Under the pieces are notes generated by a model, which saw only the letters and a list, made by a program, of their open reading frames with translations, did no database searches and was not told the DNA's origin. A stretch of 13,653 nt of DNA from Pseudomonadota bacterium (GTDB lineage Bacteria > Pseudomonadota > Gammaproteobacteria > Xanthomonadales > Xanthomonadaceae): assembly GCA_023453655.1 (NCBI GenBank), contig JAEXTE010000394.1:1-13653 (forward strand), given 5' to 3'. Shown here piece by piece: positions 1 through 9,280 of this stretch (position 1 is the first letter of the stretch; every line of letters begins with the position of its first letter). The translations under genes were made by a program, and so were the position numbers.

Positions 1-275
1 TCGCGCGCGCACTGCGCGCGCACGGCCTCCGGGTCGACCTGCGCGTCCTTGTTGACGCAGGCCGGTGCGTAGCCGCAGCAGTTGCCGACGTTGCGCACCG
101 TGCAGTCGCTGGCAAGCCGGCAGGAGCGGTCGGGCGCCAGCGCCGGCGCAGCAGGTTGCGCCGGCGCTGCCACCGGCGGCGGTTCCGCCGACGCGGGCCG
201 TTCCGCGCCTGGCGTGCAGGCCGCAAGCACCAGCGCCAGGCAGAACATGCACAGGTGGCGCGCCCACATCGCCAT
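1..275 (-). CDS. Cys-rich lipoprotein of unknown function (3' part outside window)
   Basis: I translated this from the reverse strand; only the first 91 codons are inside the window. The N-terminus is a lipoprotein signal peptide: a charged start (Arg6), a hydrophobic stretch and a lipobox LVLAAC, with Cys20 as the likely lipidated residue. Next is a Pro/Ala-rich linker (about residues 24-48), then a Cys-rich segment with cysteines near 52, 58, 66, 67, 73 and 89, including an NCCGY motif, so a small disulfide-bonded periplasmic domain is likely. I chose ATG 275 because an AAGG lies 7 nt upstream. An in-frame GTG at 281 would overlap the glnS stop as GTGA. Either way it overlaps or abuts glnS and is probably translated with it. 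I do not recognise the family and assign no function. Confidence 0.75.
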   Translation of the reverse strand, partial: MAMWARHLCMFCLALVLAACTPGAERPASAEPPPVAAPAQPAAPALAPDRSCRLASDCTVRNVGNCCGYAPACVNKDAQVDPEAVRAQCAR

Positions 276-277
276 GC

Positions 278-2041
<1,764 letters not shown>

Positions 2042-2065
2042 GACGCGCTTTGGGGGAAAAACGCC

Positions 2066-2071
2066 AGTGTA
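2066..2071 (-). promoter_or_regulatory. Candidate -10 element for glnS
   Basis: The reverse strand reads TACACT here, 24 nt before the glnS ATG, in a GGCTACACTGG context. I see no good -35 hexamer at 16-18 nt. The same kind of TAnnnT hexamer occurs close upstream of the diguanylate cyclase, prmC, pip and exonuclease genes. Sequence match only. Confidence 0.35.
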
Positions 2072-2153
2072 GCCGAGCGCCCCCGCCGCTTCCCCGGGAA
2101 CGTCCGTCGGTGGCGGAGTGCAGCGGGCAGGCAGGGTCGGCATGATGTTTGCT

Positions 2154-2159
2154 TACCAT
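2154..2159 (+). promoter_or_regulatory. Candidate -10 element for the diguanylate cyclase transcript
   Basis: TACCAT (4 of 6 to TATAAT) in a GCTTACCATCC context, without a recognisable -35. If real, transcription would start near 2166. That would exclude the in-frame TTG at 2149 and ATG at 2164 as translation starts and leave a leader of about 25 nt before the ATG at 2192. Confidence 0.3.
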
Positions 2160-2191
2160 CCCCATGCGCATGGGCGAAGGAGGGGGAACGC

Positions 2192-2278
2192 ATGTCCGCT
2201 GTCCGACCGATCGGGGATCTCCCGGCTTCGCCATGGCGCGTGCGCCGCTGCCCGGCCGCCGGGGGAGGTGGCTCCTGA
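2192..2278 (+). CDS. Possible 28-codon leader ORF overlapping the diguanylate cyclase start
   Basis: The strongest Shine-Dalgarno in this area (AGGAGG at 2178-2183, 8 nt spacing) points at the ATG at 2192. That ATG opens a frame of only 28 codons (MSAVRPIGDLPASPWRV..., ending in a Gly run) and stops at TGA 2276-2278. It is out of frame with the diguanylate cyclase, whose best ATG (2233) lies inside it and has no comparable Shine-Dalgarno. It could be a leader peptide that couples translation to the cyclase. It could also be the true N-terminus of the cyclase if a base is missing from the G run near 2262-2267, or a coincidence. The composition gives no hint of function. Confidence 0.35.
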   Translation: MSAVRPIGDLPASPWRVRRCPAAGGGGS

Positions 2279-4443
2279 CCGGGACGCAGGACACCGGAGC
2301 GCGGCACGACGGCCTGGTCGCGGTCTGCCTGGCCCTGCTGCTGTGGCTGTTCGCCGCGGCGGTGGCCGGCAGCGTGCCCGAGGGTCAGGGCCTGCCCGTG
2401 AGGGTCACTCCCCTGCCGGGTGCGGCCGTGGCGGTGGATCCGGACGGGTCGCGCGGCCATGCGCTGCTGCTGCGCTTCGAACTGCCTGCGCAGTCGGGCG
2501 GGCCGGGCTGGGCGGTGCGCCTGGAACGCAGCGCGCTCCAACAGGTCTGGGTCGAACGCGGCGACTGGCGCAGCCCGCCCCAGGGCTTCTTCGAGCCGGG
2601 CGAGGACGCGGGCGTGCTGCCGAGCAGTTTCCTGTTTGCGCTGCCGGCGCACTGGCACGGGGCGGTGGAACTCGAACTCCACGCCGTCGGCGGTGGCCGC
2701 CGTCCCCTGCGCCCCCAGGTGATGGAACAGGCCCGGGCGATGGAGCTGGAGCAGTACGGCGTCGCCGCCAGCGCGACCATCTATGCCTGCCTGTTCACCA
2801 TCGGCCTGCTCGCGCTGGCGCTGTATTCGGCCGCGCGCGACCTGCTGTTCCTGGGGCTGTTCGGCCTGACCCTTGCCGCCCTGCTGGCGCTGTCGGCGGT
2901 CAACGGCCATCTCTACCAGATGCCCGGACTGCGCCTGTTCGCGCACTGGGGCGGCCAGGGCGCGGTCGCGCTCACGTTGCTGCTGTGCGCGGCCTGCCTG
3001 CAGATGCTGCTCCGCTTCGTCGAGATGCGGCAGGGACGGGTGGCGTGGAAACGGTGGGTCGACGGCATGTCGCTGGCGGTCGCCACCCTCGCGGGCGTGT
3101 GCCTGCTCAACCTGCCCGCGCTGGCGCAGCCGATGCTGAAGTTCCAGGTCGTGCCCTATGCGCTGTCGCTGCTGCTGGGCGTGGCCATGCTGGTCGATGG
3201 CGGACGCCGGCGCATCGCGATGGCCTGGCCGCTGGCCACGTTGGCCCTGTTCACCCTCGCGGGCGTGGTGCTGGGCGAACTGGCCAGCCGTGGCCACGTG
3301 GTCGACACCCTGGTGGTGCGCTACGGCTCGCAGCTGTCGGTGGCCCTGTGCGTGGCGATCCTGGCGGTGGGCCTGCTGGGCAGGATCAGCGAGTACCGGC
3401 ACCAGCGCGACCGCGAACTGCTCGCACGCGCCGATACCGAGCGCCGGATGGCCCGCGAGACCGCGCGCTCGGGCCTGGCCACGGAGCTGCAGGCGCAGCT
3501 GCGATCGCTGCCCCCGGCCGAGATGCAGACCGCGGCCTTCCGCCTGCTGGTCGACCGGCTGCTGCCGCTGCTGCCGGTGCAGTCGTGCGTGGTCGCGGTG
3601 CAGGGTTACCACGGCGTGGACCTGGTGCTGGCCGAACCCTCGCGCCTGCTGCTGTCCGTGCACCCGGAACTGGCCAGGCGGCAGCTGGCGCTCCGCCGCC
3701 TGGCGGCCCAGGGGCTGCCCCAGCAGCAGCCGGTCACCGATCCGGCGCAGCCCGCGATCGTGGCGATGGAGGCGGTGGTGCCGATGCAGATCCGCGCGCC
3801 CGCCTGGGGCGTGTTGCTGCTGCGCCGCGCCGGCGGCGACGGCTTCAGCACGGACGAGCTTTCGCTCGCCGGCGAGTTCCTGCAGCTGGCGGTGCAACAG
3901 ATCGACCAGGCCGTGGCCGCCAACAACCTGCGCCGTTCGGCCGAGCTGGACGCGCTGACCGGCAGCCTCAACCGCCGCACCATTGACCAGTGGCTGGCGC
4001 GCTGCTTCGGCGAGGCGGCGCGCGACAGCCAGCCGGTCTCGGTGCTGTTCATCGACCTCGACCACTTCAAGGCGGTGAACGACCGCCATGGCCACGCCGG
4101 TGGCGACTTCTGCCTGCGGCACGTGGCCGTCGCGCTGCGTGGCGCACTGGAGGAGGGCGACCTGTTCGGGCGCTACGGCGGCGAGGAGTTCATCGCCATC
4201 CTGCCCGGGCGCAACGGCGCGGCCGCGCGCATGGCCGCCGAGAACCTGCGCATGGCGGTCGAGAACCTGCGGCCGGTCTGGAATGGCCAGCCGCTGCGGC
4301 TGACGGTCAGCGTCGGCGTGGCCACCCGCCTGCCCAGCGAGGACACGCCGGAAGGCGCGCTGGCGCGCGCGGATCGCGCGCTGTACTCGGCCAAGTCGCA
4401 CGGCCGCAACTGCGTGCAGGTGGCGCCTGCCGTATTCAGCTGA
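2233..4443 (+). CDS. Membrane diguanylate cyclase: 7TM sensor, GAF-like segment and GGDEF domain
   Basis: Makes the second messenger cyclic di-GMP from two GTP at the inner membrane. Numbered from ATG 2233 (736 aa): a signal anchor at 27-46; a roughly 130-residue periplasmic domain resembling 7TMR-DISM sensor modules; seven hydrophobic helices (about 181-199, 203-222, 243-261, 278-297, 304-322, 329-348, 364-383); a charged coiled-coil linker (386-412); a GAF-like cytoplasmic segment (about 413-560); and a GGDEF domain (565-736). The active-site motif is RYGGEEF with GGEEF at 649-653, preceded by the metal-binding FIDLDHFKAVND, so catalysis should be intact. The product-inhibition I-site, normally RxxD, reads ExxD (E640, D643), so feedback inhibition is probably lost. 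The ligand is unknown. The start is uncertain: the frame is open back to 2149, and a strong Shine-Dalgarno serves an out-of-frame ATG at 2192. Confidence 0.9.
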   Translation: MARAPLPGRRGRWLLTGTQDTGARHDGLVAVCLALLLWLFAAAVAGSVPEGQGLPVRVTPLPGAAVAVDPDGSRGHALLLRFELPAQSGGPGWAVRLERSALQQVWVERGDWRSPPQGFFEPGEDAGVLPSSFLFALPAHWHGAVELELHAVGGGRRPLRPQVMEQARAMELEQYGVAASATIYACLFTIGLLALALYSAARDLLFLGLFGLTLAALLALSAVNGHLYQMPGLRLFAHWGGQGAVALTLLLCAACLQMLLRFVEMRQGRVAWKRWVDGMSLAVATLAGVCLLNLPALAQPMLKFQVVPYALSLLLGVAMLVDGGRRRIAMAWPLATLALFTLAGVVLGELASRGHVVDTLVVRYGSQLSVALCVAILAVGLLGRISEYRHQRDRELLARADTERRMARETARSGLATELQAQLRSLPPAEMQTAAFRLLVDRLLPLLPVQSCVVAVQGYHGVDLVLAEPSRLLLSVHPELARRQLALRRLAAQGLPQQQPVTDPAQPAIVAMEAVVPMQIRAPAWGVLLLRRAGGDGFSTDELSLAGEFLQLAVQQIDQAVAANNLRRSAELDALTGSLNRRTIDQWLARCFGEAARDSQPVSVLFIDLDHFKAVNDRHGHAGGDFCLRHVAVALRGALEEGDLFGRYGGEEFIAILPGRNGAAARMAAENLRMAVENLRPVWNGQPLRLTVSVGVATRLPSEDTPEGALARADRALYSAKSHGRNCVQVAPAVFS

Positions 4444-4512
4444 GGCGCGCGCCGGCTTGAAGCGCCGGTACCCGGCCGCATGTCAGTCCCTCCACCCACC
4501 TGGAGTCGCGCG

Positions 4513-5166
<654 letters not shown>

Positions 5167-5211
5167 CCGGTCCGCGCCCGCGGGACGGGCGTGGATGGCG
5201 CGTGGAGGATG

Positions 5212-5232
5212 CGCGCCGGCCGGGCCGGCGCG
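5212..5232. terminator. Hairpin between the convergent msrA and rnk genes
   Basis: A perfect 9-bp inverted repeat, CGCGCCGGC and GCCGGCGCG, with a 3-nt loop lies in the 74-bp gap between the msrA and rnk stops. It can be lengthened by ATGC/GCAT pairing across a 2-nt bulge. The position fits a bidirectional transcription stop, but neither strand has a T-tract after it, so it may act as an mRNA 3'-end stabiliser or Rho-assisted terminator instead. Confidence 0.45.
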
Positions 5233-5240
5233 GGCATTCC

Positions 5241-5651
5241 TCAGGTCGCGGCCGGGTGCACGGCGGTGACGCGCAGGCGCAGCACGCGGCCCTGCGGGGT
5301 GTTCCAGTCGATCGACTGGCCGACCGACAGGCCGAGCAGGGCGCTGCCGACCGGCGCTAGCACCGAGATCCGGCCCGCGCCCGCGTCGGCCTCGTGGGGC
5401 AGCACCAGGGTCAGGGTGTGCTGCTCCCCGCTGTTCTCGTCCACGCATTCGACGCGCGACTGGATGCCGACCACGTCGGCCGGCATGTCGGCGTCGTCGA
5501 CCACCTCCGCGCGGGTCAGCTCGCCGAGCAGCGCTTCGGCGGTGGCGTCGTTCTGCCAGCGCGGCGAGTCGAGCAGGGCATCCAGCCGCGCCGCGGCGCG
5601 GCGGGAGACGACGATCGGGGGCGGCAGGCCGCCGCTGGATTGGGAAGTCAT
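5241..5651 (-). CDS. rnk: Rnk-family nucleoside diphosphate kinase regulator (GreA/GreB-like)
   Basis: A 136-residue protein, the same length as E. coli Rnk. It has the N-terminal helical part with [11 protein letters not shown] (57-67) and the GreA/GreB-type C-terminal domain with [16 protein letters not shown] (97-112) followed by IDWNTPQG. Rnk proteins bind RNA polymerase near the secondary channel and influence nucleotide pools through nucleoside diphosphate kinase; the role here is inferred from the family. The start is supported by GGAG 9 nt upstream of ATG 5651. It lies downstream of oxyR on the same strand, separated by 137 bp that hold a candidate promoter and a hairpin with a T-tract, so it is probably its own transcription unit or attenuated readthrough from oxyR. 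Confidence 0.9.
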   Translation of the reverse strand: MTSQSSGGLPPPIVVSRRAAARLDALLDSPRWQNDATAEALLGELTRAEVVDDADMPADVVGIQSRVECVDENSGEQHTLTLVLPHEADAGAGRISVLAPVGSALLGLSVGQSIDWNTPQGRVLRLRVTAVHPAAT

Positions 5652-5695
5652 GTGGTCTTGCTCCGTGACAGGTCCGGGCGGGCGGGGGCCAACCC

Positions 5696-5729
5696 AAAGA
5701 AAAACGGACGGCGCGTCTGGCGCGTCGCC
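5696..5729 (-). terminator. Hairpin plus T-tract in the oxyR-rnk gap
   Basis: Read on the reverse strand, GGCG and CG pair with CG and CGCC (5723-5729 with 5710-5715) around a 7-nt loop, with one bulged base. Five nt later comes TTTTTCTTT (5704-5696). This resembles a modest intrinsic terminator for the ahpF-oxyR transcript. It also lies between the candidate rnk promoter and the rnk gene, where it could act as an attenuator. The same stretch has an 8-bp direct repeat, GGCGCGTC, on the plus strand (5710-5717 and 5719-5726). Confidence 0.4.
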
Positions 5730-5746
5730 CGCTTCGTGGTGCCTCT

Positions 5747-5775
5747 AACGTAGCGCTCCCGGCGGCGCGCTTCAA
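5747..5775 (-). promoter_or_regulatory. Candidate sigma-70 promoter for rnk
   Basis: On the reverse strand a -35-like TTGAAG (5775-5770) and a -10-like TACGTT (5752-5747) are separated by exactly 17 nt. The predicted start near 5740 leaves a leader of about 88 nt before rnk. The -35 matches 4 of 6 and the -10 only 3 of 6 consensus bases, so the optimal spacing is the main support. Confidence 0.4.
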
Positions 5776-5788
5776 GTGGTCCGGCGGG

Positions 5789-6745
5789 TCAGAGCATGTC
5801 GGGGGGTGGTGGTGGCGCGACGCTGCGTTCCGGCACGGTGCCCGGCGCGGCCAGCAGGGCCGGGGGGAGGGTCCGGAACACGCCCGCCAGCCCGGCGAGG
5901 AAGCCGGACATGGCCGAGCTGCGGCGCCAGAGCATCGCGATCTCGCGGCTGGGCTGGGTGCCGCTGAACGGCAGCACCCGGATATGCGGCGGCTGGCTCA
6001 CCGGCGGCTGCACCGCCAGCGCGGGCAGCAGGGTGATCCCGACGTTGGCCGCCACCATCTGCCGCAGCGTCTCCAGGCTGGTGGCGCGGAACTCGCTCTT
6101 CTCGTGCGCGCCGGCCAGCTGGCAGACCTCGAGCGTCTGCCGGCGCAGGCAGTGGCCGTCCTCGAGCAGCAGCAGGTTCTCGCTGGCCAGGTCGTCCACG
6201 CTCAATCCGGGCTGGCGGGCGAGGCGATGCTGTTCGGGGACCGCCAGCAGGAACGGCTCCTCGAACAGGTATTCCTGGTGCAGCTGGTCGTCGTGCACCG
6301 GCAGGGCCAGGATCGCCGCGTCCAGCCGCCCGTCGCGCAACCGCGCCAGCAGTTCGTCGCTCTTCTCCTCGACCAGCAGAAGCTGCAGGTCGGGATAGCG
6401 CGCGCGGATGGTCGGGATGACATGCGGCAGCAGGTAGGGACCGAGGGTCGGGAAGATACCCAGGCGGACCGCGCCCGCTTCCGGCCGCTGGCTGCGCCGC
6501 GCGGCCTCCTTCATCTGCTCGACCTCGGAGACCACCCGGCGCGCGCGCTCGACGATCTCCGCGCCGATGGGGGTCAGCATCACCTTGCGCGGCGCGCGCT
6601 CGATCAGCGCCACGCCCAGTTCGTCCTCGAGCTTGCGGATCTGGGTCGACAGGGTCGGCTGGCTGACGAAGCTGGCCGCGGCCGCGCGGCCGAAGTGGCG
6701 GTGGTCGGCGACCGCAATCAGGTACTTGAGGTCGCGCAGGTTCAC
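5789..6745 (-). CDS. oxyR: OxyR, peroxide-sensing LysR-family regulator
   Basis: Hydrogen peroxide sensor and transcription activator. The LysR helix-turn-helix is at the N-terminus ([18 protein letters not shown], then [19 protein letters not shown]). The redox motif [12 protein letters not shown] places the peroxidatic and resolving cysteines at exactly 199 and 208, as in E. coli OxyR, followed by [14 protein letters not shown] and [10 protein letters not shown]. The 318 residues exceed E. coli OxyR (305) through a Pro-rich tail ending PPPPPDML. It starts with GTG at 6745, with GGAG 7 nt upstream. It begins 19 bp after the ahpF stop and is surely co-transcribed with it, the arrangement known from Xanthomonas. 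It likely controls ahpC through the palindromes at 9163-9177 and 9211-9225. Confidence 0.97.
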   Translation of the reverse strand: MNLRDLKYLIAVADHRHFGRAAAASFVSQPTLSTQIRKLEDELGVALIERAPRKVMLTPIGAEIVERARRVVSEVEQMKEAARRSQRPEAGAVRLGIFPTLGPYLLPHVIPTIRARYPDLQLLLVEEKSDELLARLRDGRLDAAILALPVHDDQLHQEYLFEEPFLLAVPEQHRLARQPGLSVDDLASENLLLLEDGHCLRRQTLEVCQLAGAHEKSEFRATSLETLRQMVAANVGITLLPALAVQPPVSQPPHIRVLPFSGTQPSREIAMLWRRSSAMSGFLAGLAGVFRTLPPALLAAPGTVPERSVAPPPPPDML

Positions 6746-6764
6746 CGTCCGGCTCCGGTGATGT

Positions 6765-8357
6765 TCAGGCCGCGTGGGCTTCGACCGGGGTCGGCGCGGG
6801 CGCCGAAGTCCGGATCAGGTGGTCGAACGCGGCCAGCGCCGCCTTGGAGCCTTCGCCCATCGCGATCACGATCTGCTTGTACGGCACCGTGGTGCAGTCG
6901 CCCGCGGCGAACACGCCCGGCACGCTGGTCTGGCCGCGGTCGTCGACGACGATCTCGCCGCGCGGGCTCAGTTCCACCGTGCCCTTGAGCCACTCGGTGT
7001 TCGGCAGCAGGCCGATCTGCACGAAGATGCCCTCCAGTTCGACACGGTGGCTGTCGCCGCCGACGCGGTCCCGGTAGACCAGGCCGGTGACCTTCTGGCC
7101 GTCGCCCAGCACCTCGGTGGTCTGCGCGCTGGTGATGATGCGGACATTGGCCAGGCTGCGCAGCTTGCGCTGCAGCACTTCGTCGGCACGCAGCTTCGAA
7201 TCGAACTCGAACAGGGTGACGTGCGAGACGATGCCGGCCAGGTCGATGGCCGCCTCGACGCCGGAGTTGCCGCCGCCGATCACCGCCACGCGCTTGCCCT
7301 TGAACAGCGGGCCGTCGCAGTGCGGGCAGTAGGCCACGCCCTTGTTGCGGTACTGGTCCTCGCCGGGCACGCCCATCTGGCGCCAGCGCGCACCGGTGGA
7401 GAGCACCACCGTCTTCGACTTCAGCGAGGCGCCGCTTTCAAGCTTCACCTCGACCAGGCCATCGGCACCGGCCGGCACCAGGGCGGTGGCCTTCTGCAGG
7501 TTCATCACGTCCACGTCGTACTCGCGCACGTGCTGCTCCAGCGCCGCGGCCAGCTTCGGGCCTTCGGTGTGCGGCACGGAGATGAAGTTCTCGATCGCCA
7601 TGGTGTCGAGCACCTGGCCGCCGAAACGCTCGGCCGCCACGCCGGTGCGGATGCCCTTGCGCGCGGCATAGACCGCGGCGGCCGCACCGGCAGGGCCGCC
7701 GCCGACCACGAGCACGTCGAACGCGTCCTTGGTCGCGATCTTCGCGGCCTCGCGTTGGGCCGCGCCGGTGTCGAGCTTGGCGACGATCTGCTCCAGGCTC
7801 ATGCGGCCCTGGTCGAACAGCTCGCCGTTGAGGAAGATCGAGGGCACCGACATCACCTGGCGCGCCTCGACCTCGTCCTGGAACAGGGCGCCGTCGATGG
7901 CGACGTGCGAGATGTTCGGGTTCAGCACCGCGGCCAGGTTCAGCGCCTGGACCACGTCCGGGCAGTTCTGGCAGCTGAGCGAGTAATAGGTCTCGAAGCG
8001 GAATTCGCCATCCAGCCCGCGCACCTGCTCGAGCAGCTCGGGTGCGGCCTTGGACGGATGTCCGCCCACCTGGAGCAGCGCCAGCACCAGCGAGGTGAAC
8101 TCGTGGCCCATCGGCAGGCCGGCGAAGCGAAGCTGGATATCCTGGCCGGGCGAGGTCAGCGCGAACGAAGGCTTGCGCTCGGCGTCGTCGCGGCGCACCT
8201 CGACGCTGATCAGCGACGACTGCGCGCGGATGTCCTCGAGCAGTTCGAGCATCTCCTTCGAGCTGTCGCCATCGTCGACCGAGGCGACGATCGCGACCGG
8301 TCGCTGCAGGCGTTCGAGGTAGGCCTTGAGCTGGCCTTTGAGATCGTTGTCGAGCAC
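6765..8357 (-). CDS. ahpF: Alkyl hydroperoxide reductase flavoprotein subunit AhpF
   Basis: NADH-dependent FAD disulfide reductase that recharges AhpC. The 530 residues show the N-terminal double thioredoxin fold with the SCQNC centre (Cys129, Cys132), then a thioredoxin-reductase-like body: FAD dinucleotide fold VVGGGPAG (217-224), NADH fold IGGGNSG (360-366) and redox motif CPHC (344-347), followed by [10 protein letters not shown] near the C-terminus. All catalytic cysteines are present. The start is GTG 8357 with AGGAG 6 nt before it; that Shine-Dalgarno can pair with an adjacent CTCC, so it may be partly masked. The gene is separated from ahpC by 180 bp containing a very long inverted repeat, which suggests expression separate from, or reduced relative to, ahpC. 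It is followed 19 bp later by oxyR. Confidence 0.98.
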   Translation of the reverse strand: MLDNDLKGQLKAYLERLQRPVAIVASVDDGDSSKEMLELLEDIRAQSSLISVEVRRDDAERKPSFALTSPGQDIQLRFAGLPMGHEFTSLVLALLQVGGHPSKAAPELLEQVRGLDGEFRFETYYSLSCQNCPDVVQALNLAAVLNPNISHVAIDGALFQDEVEARQVMSVPSIFLNGELFDQGRMSLEQIVAKLDTGAAQREAAKIATKDAFDVLVVGGGPAGAAAAVYAARKGIRTGVAAERFGGQVLDTMAIENFISVPHTEGPKLAAALEQHVREYDVDVMNLQKATALVPAGADGLVEVKLESGASLKSKTVVLSTGARWRQMGVPGEDQYRNKGVAYCPHCDGPLFKGKRVAVIGGGNSGVEAAIDLAGIVSHVTLFEFDSKLRADEVLQRKLRSLANVRIITSAQTTEVLGDGQKVTGLVYRDRVGGDSHRVELEGIFVQIGLLPNTEWLKGTVELSPRGEIVVDDRGQTSVPGVFAAGDCTTVPYKQIVIAMGEGSKAALAAFDHLIRTSAPAPTPVEAHAA

Positions 8358-8381
8358 GTGGGACTCCTGGGGGAGGACGCT

Positions 8382-8483
8382 GCGGAAGCGGATCGGAACC
8401 GACGCCGGCTTGGCTTGCCGCCGGACGAGGGGAGGGGTTTCCAGCCGCGGGCTGGGCCGGCATCGGCTCCGATCCGCTCCCGC
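8382..8483 (-). repeat. Long inverted repeat / RNA stem in the ahpC-ahpF spacer
   Basis: Arms 8382-8409 and 8456-8483 are 28 nt each and pair in perfect register with no bulge: 25 Watson-Crick pairs and three DNA mismatches (8386/8479, 8398/8467, 8403/8462). On the reverse strand, which is the sense mRNA of ahpC-ahpF, all three become G-U wobbles, giving an unbroken 28-bp stem. On the plus strand they would be A-C clashes. The 46-nt apical region contains another perfect 6-bp hairpin (8441-8446 with 8450-8455) abutting the stem, and a 5-bp hairpin lies just outside (8484-8488 with 8493-8497). No T-tract follows, so it is not a classic intrinsic terminator. Processing, stabilisation or attenuation between the two genes is inferred. 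Confidence 0.8.
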
Positions 8484-8537
8484 GCCGCGAATGCGGCACG
8501 GGGCGGGGTGTCGCGATGGATCATGCGCGAAGCCGGA

Positions 8538-9101
8538 TCAGATCTTGCCGACCAGGTCCAGCGACGGCTTCAGGGTCTTCTCGCCTTCCTTCCACTTGGC
8601 CGGGCAGACCTCGTTCGGGTTGGCGGCGACGAACTGGGCGGCCTTGAGCTTGCGCAGGGTCTCGCTGACGTCGCGGGCGATGGCGTTGTCGTGGATCTCG
8701 ACGGTCTTGATCACGCCTTCCGGGTTGATGATGAAGGTGCCGCGCAGGGCCAGGCCTTCCTCCTCGATGTGCACGCCGAAGGCGCGGGTCAGCTGGTGGG
8801 TCGGGTCGCCGACCAGCGGGAACTGGGCCTTGCCCACCGCCGGGGAGGTCTCGTGCCACACCTTGTGCGAGAAGTGGGTGTCGGTGGTGACGATGTAGAC
8901 CTCGGCGCCGGCCTTCTGGAACTCGGCGTAGTTGTTCGCCGCGTCCTCGACCTCGGTCGGGCAGTTGAAGGTGAAGGCCGCCGGCATGAAGATCAGGACC
9001 GACCACTTGCCCTTGAGGCTGGCGTCGGAGACTTCGATGAACTCGCCGTTCTGGTAGGCGGAGGCCTTGAACGGCTTGATTTCGGTGTTGATCAGGGACA
9101 T
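8538..9101 (-). CDS. ahpC: Alkyl hydroperoxide reductase AhpC (2-Cys peroxiredoxin)
   Basis: Cytoplasmic peroxidase that reduces organic hydroperoxides, hydrogen peroxide and peroxynitrite, and is recycled by AhpF. The 187 residues match the length of E. coli AhpC. The peroxidatic motif PxxxTxxC is present as PAAFTFNC with Cys47, and the resolving cysteine sits in NEVCPAKWKEGE, with the typical end PSLDLVGKI. The frame is open 23 codons further upstream, but MSLINTEIKPF is the conserved N-terminus and AGAGG precedes ATG 9101, so I start there. The leader is about 50 nt, downstream of an AT-rich control region with OxyR-type palindromes. It is the first gene of the ahpC-ahpF-oxyR block. Confidence 0.98.
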   Translation of the reverse strand: MSLINTEIKPFKASAYQNGEFIEVSDASLKGKWSVLIFMPAAFTFNCPTEVEDAANNYAEFQKAGAEVYIVTTDTHFSHKVWHETSPAVGKAQFPLVGDPTHQLTRAFGVHIEEEGLALRGTFIINPEGVIKTVEIHDNAIARDVSETLRKLKAAQFVAANPNEVCPAKWKEGEKTLKPSLDLVGKI

Positions 9102-9159
9102 GGGCACCTCTGTGGTTGCGGATGGACGTGCTTCGACCGGGAGTGCGATCGACGGAGGA

Positions 9160-9188
9160 ATGATAGACATCGACTATCAATTAGTGAA
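9160..9188 (-). promoter_or_regulatory. Candidate ahpC promoter
   Basis: The reverse strand has -35 TTCACT (9188-9183) and -10 TATCAT (9165-9160), separated by 17 nt, matching consensus at 4/6 and 5/6. Transcription would start near 9153, about 50 nt before ahpC. The proximal OxyR-type palindrome overlaps the spacer and -10, and the distal one lies upstream of the -35. Confidence 0.6.
9163..9177. promoter_or_regulatory. Proximal OxyR-type palindrome (ATAG-N7-CTAT)
   Basis: ATAG at 9163-9166 and CTAT at 9174-9177 with exactly 7 nt between, and arms extendable to GATAG/CTATC. This matches the OxyR half-operator geometry. It sits on the ahpC -10 and spacer, a position that suits repression by the reduced regulator or autoregulatory contact. 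The next half-operator at N7 spacing (9185-9199) is degenerate. Confidence 0.55.
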
Positions 9189-9210
9189 ATCAAATGTATT
9201 GATTCTTTCA

Positions 9211-9225
9211 ATAGATAAAATCTAT
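9211..9225. promoter_or_regulatory. Distal OxyR-type palindrome (ATAG-N7-CTAT)
   Basis: ATAGATAAAATCTAT is a 15-bp palindrome that fits the OxyR consensus ATAGntnnnanCTAT at every specified base. Its centre is about 65 bp upstream of the predicted ahpC start, and a degenerate second half-operator would reach down to the -35 box, the usual activator placement. It could also serve a divergent plus-strand promoter. Confidence 0.65.
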
Positions 9226-9280
9226 CAGATTTGCCGCAAATTTCAAGTCATGGGTCCACCGAAGTGCTTGCATCCGTTTT

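Noticed and set aside
4444..4470. Weak inverted repeats after the cyclase stop
   Set aside because: Only 5-bp stems with competing pairings and no T-tract; expected by chance at this GC content.
6774..9218. 814-codon open frame on the plus strand
   Set aside because: Antisense to ahpF and ahpC, low-complexity composition, no family motif; the opposite strand carries unmistakable genes.
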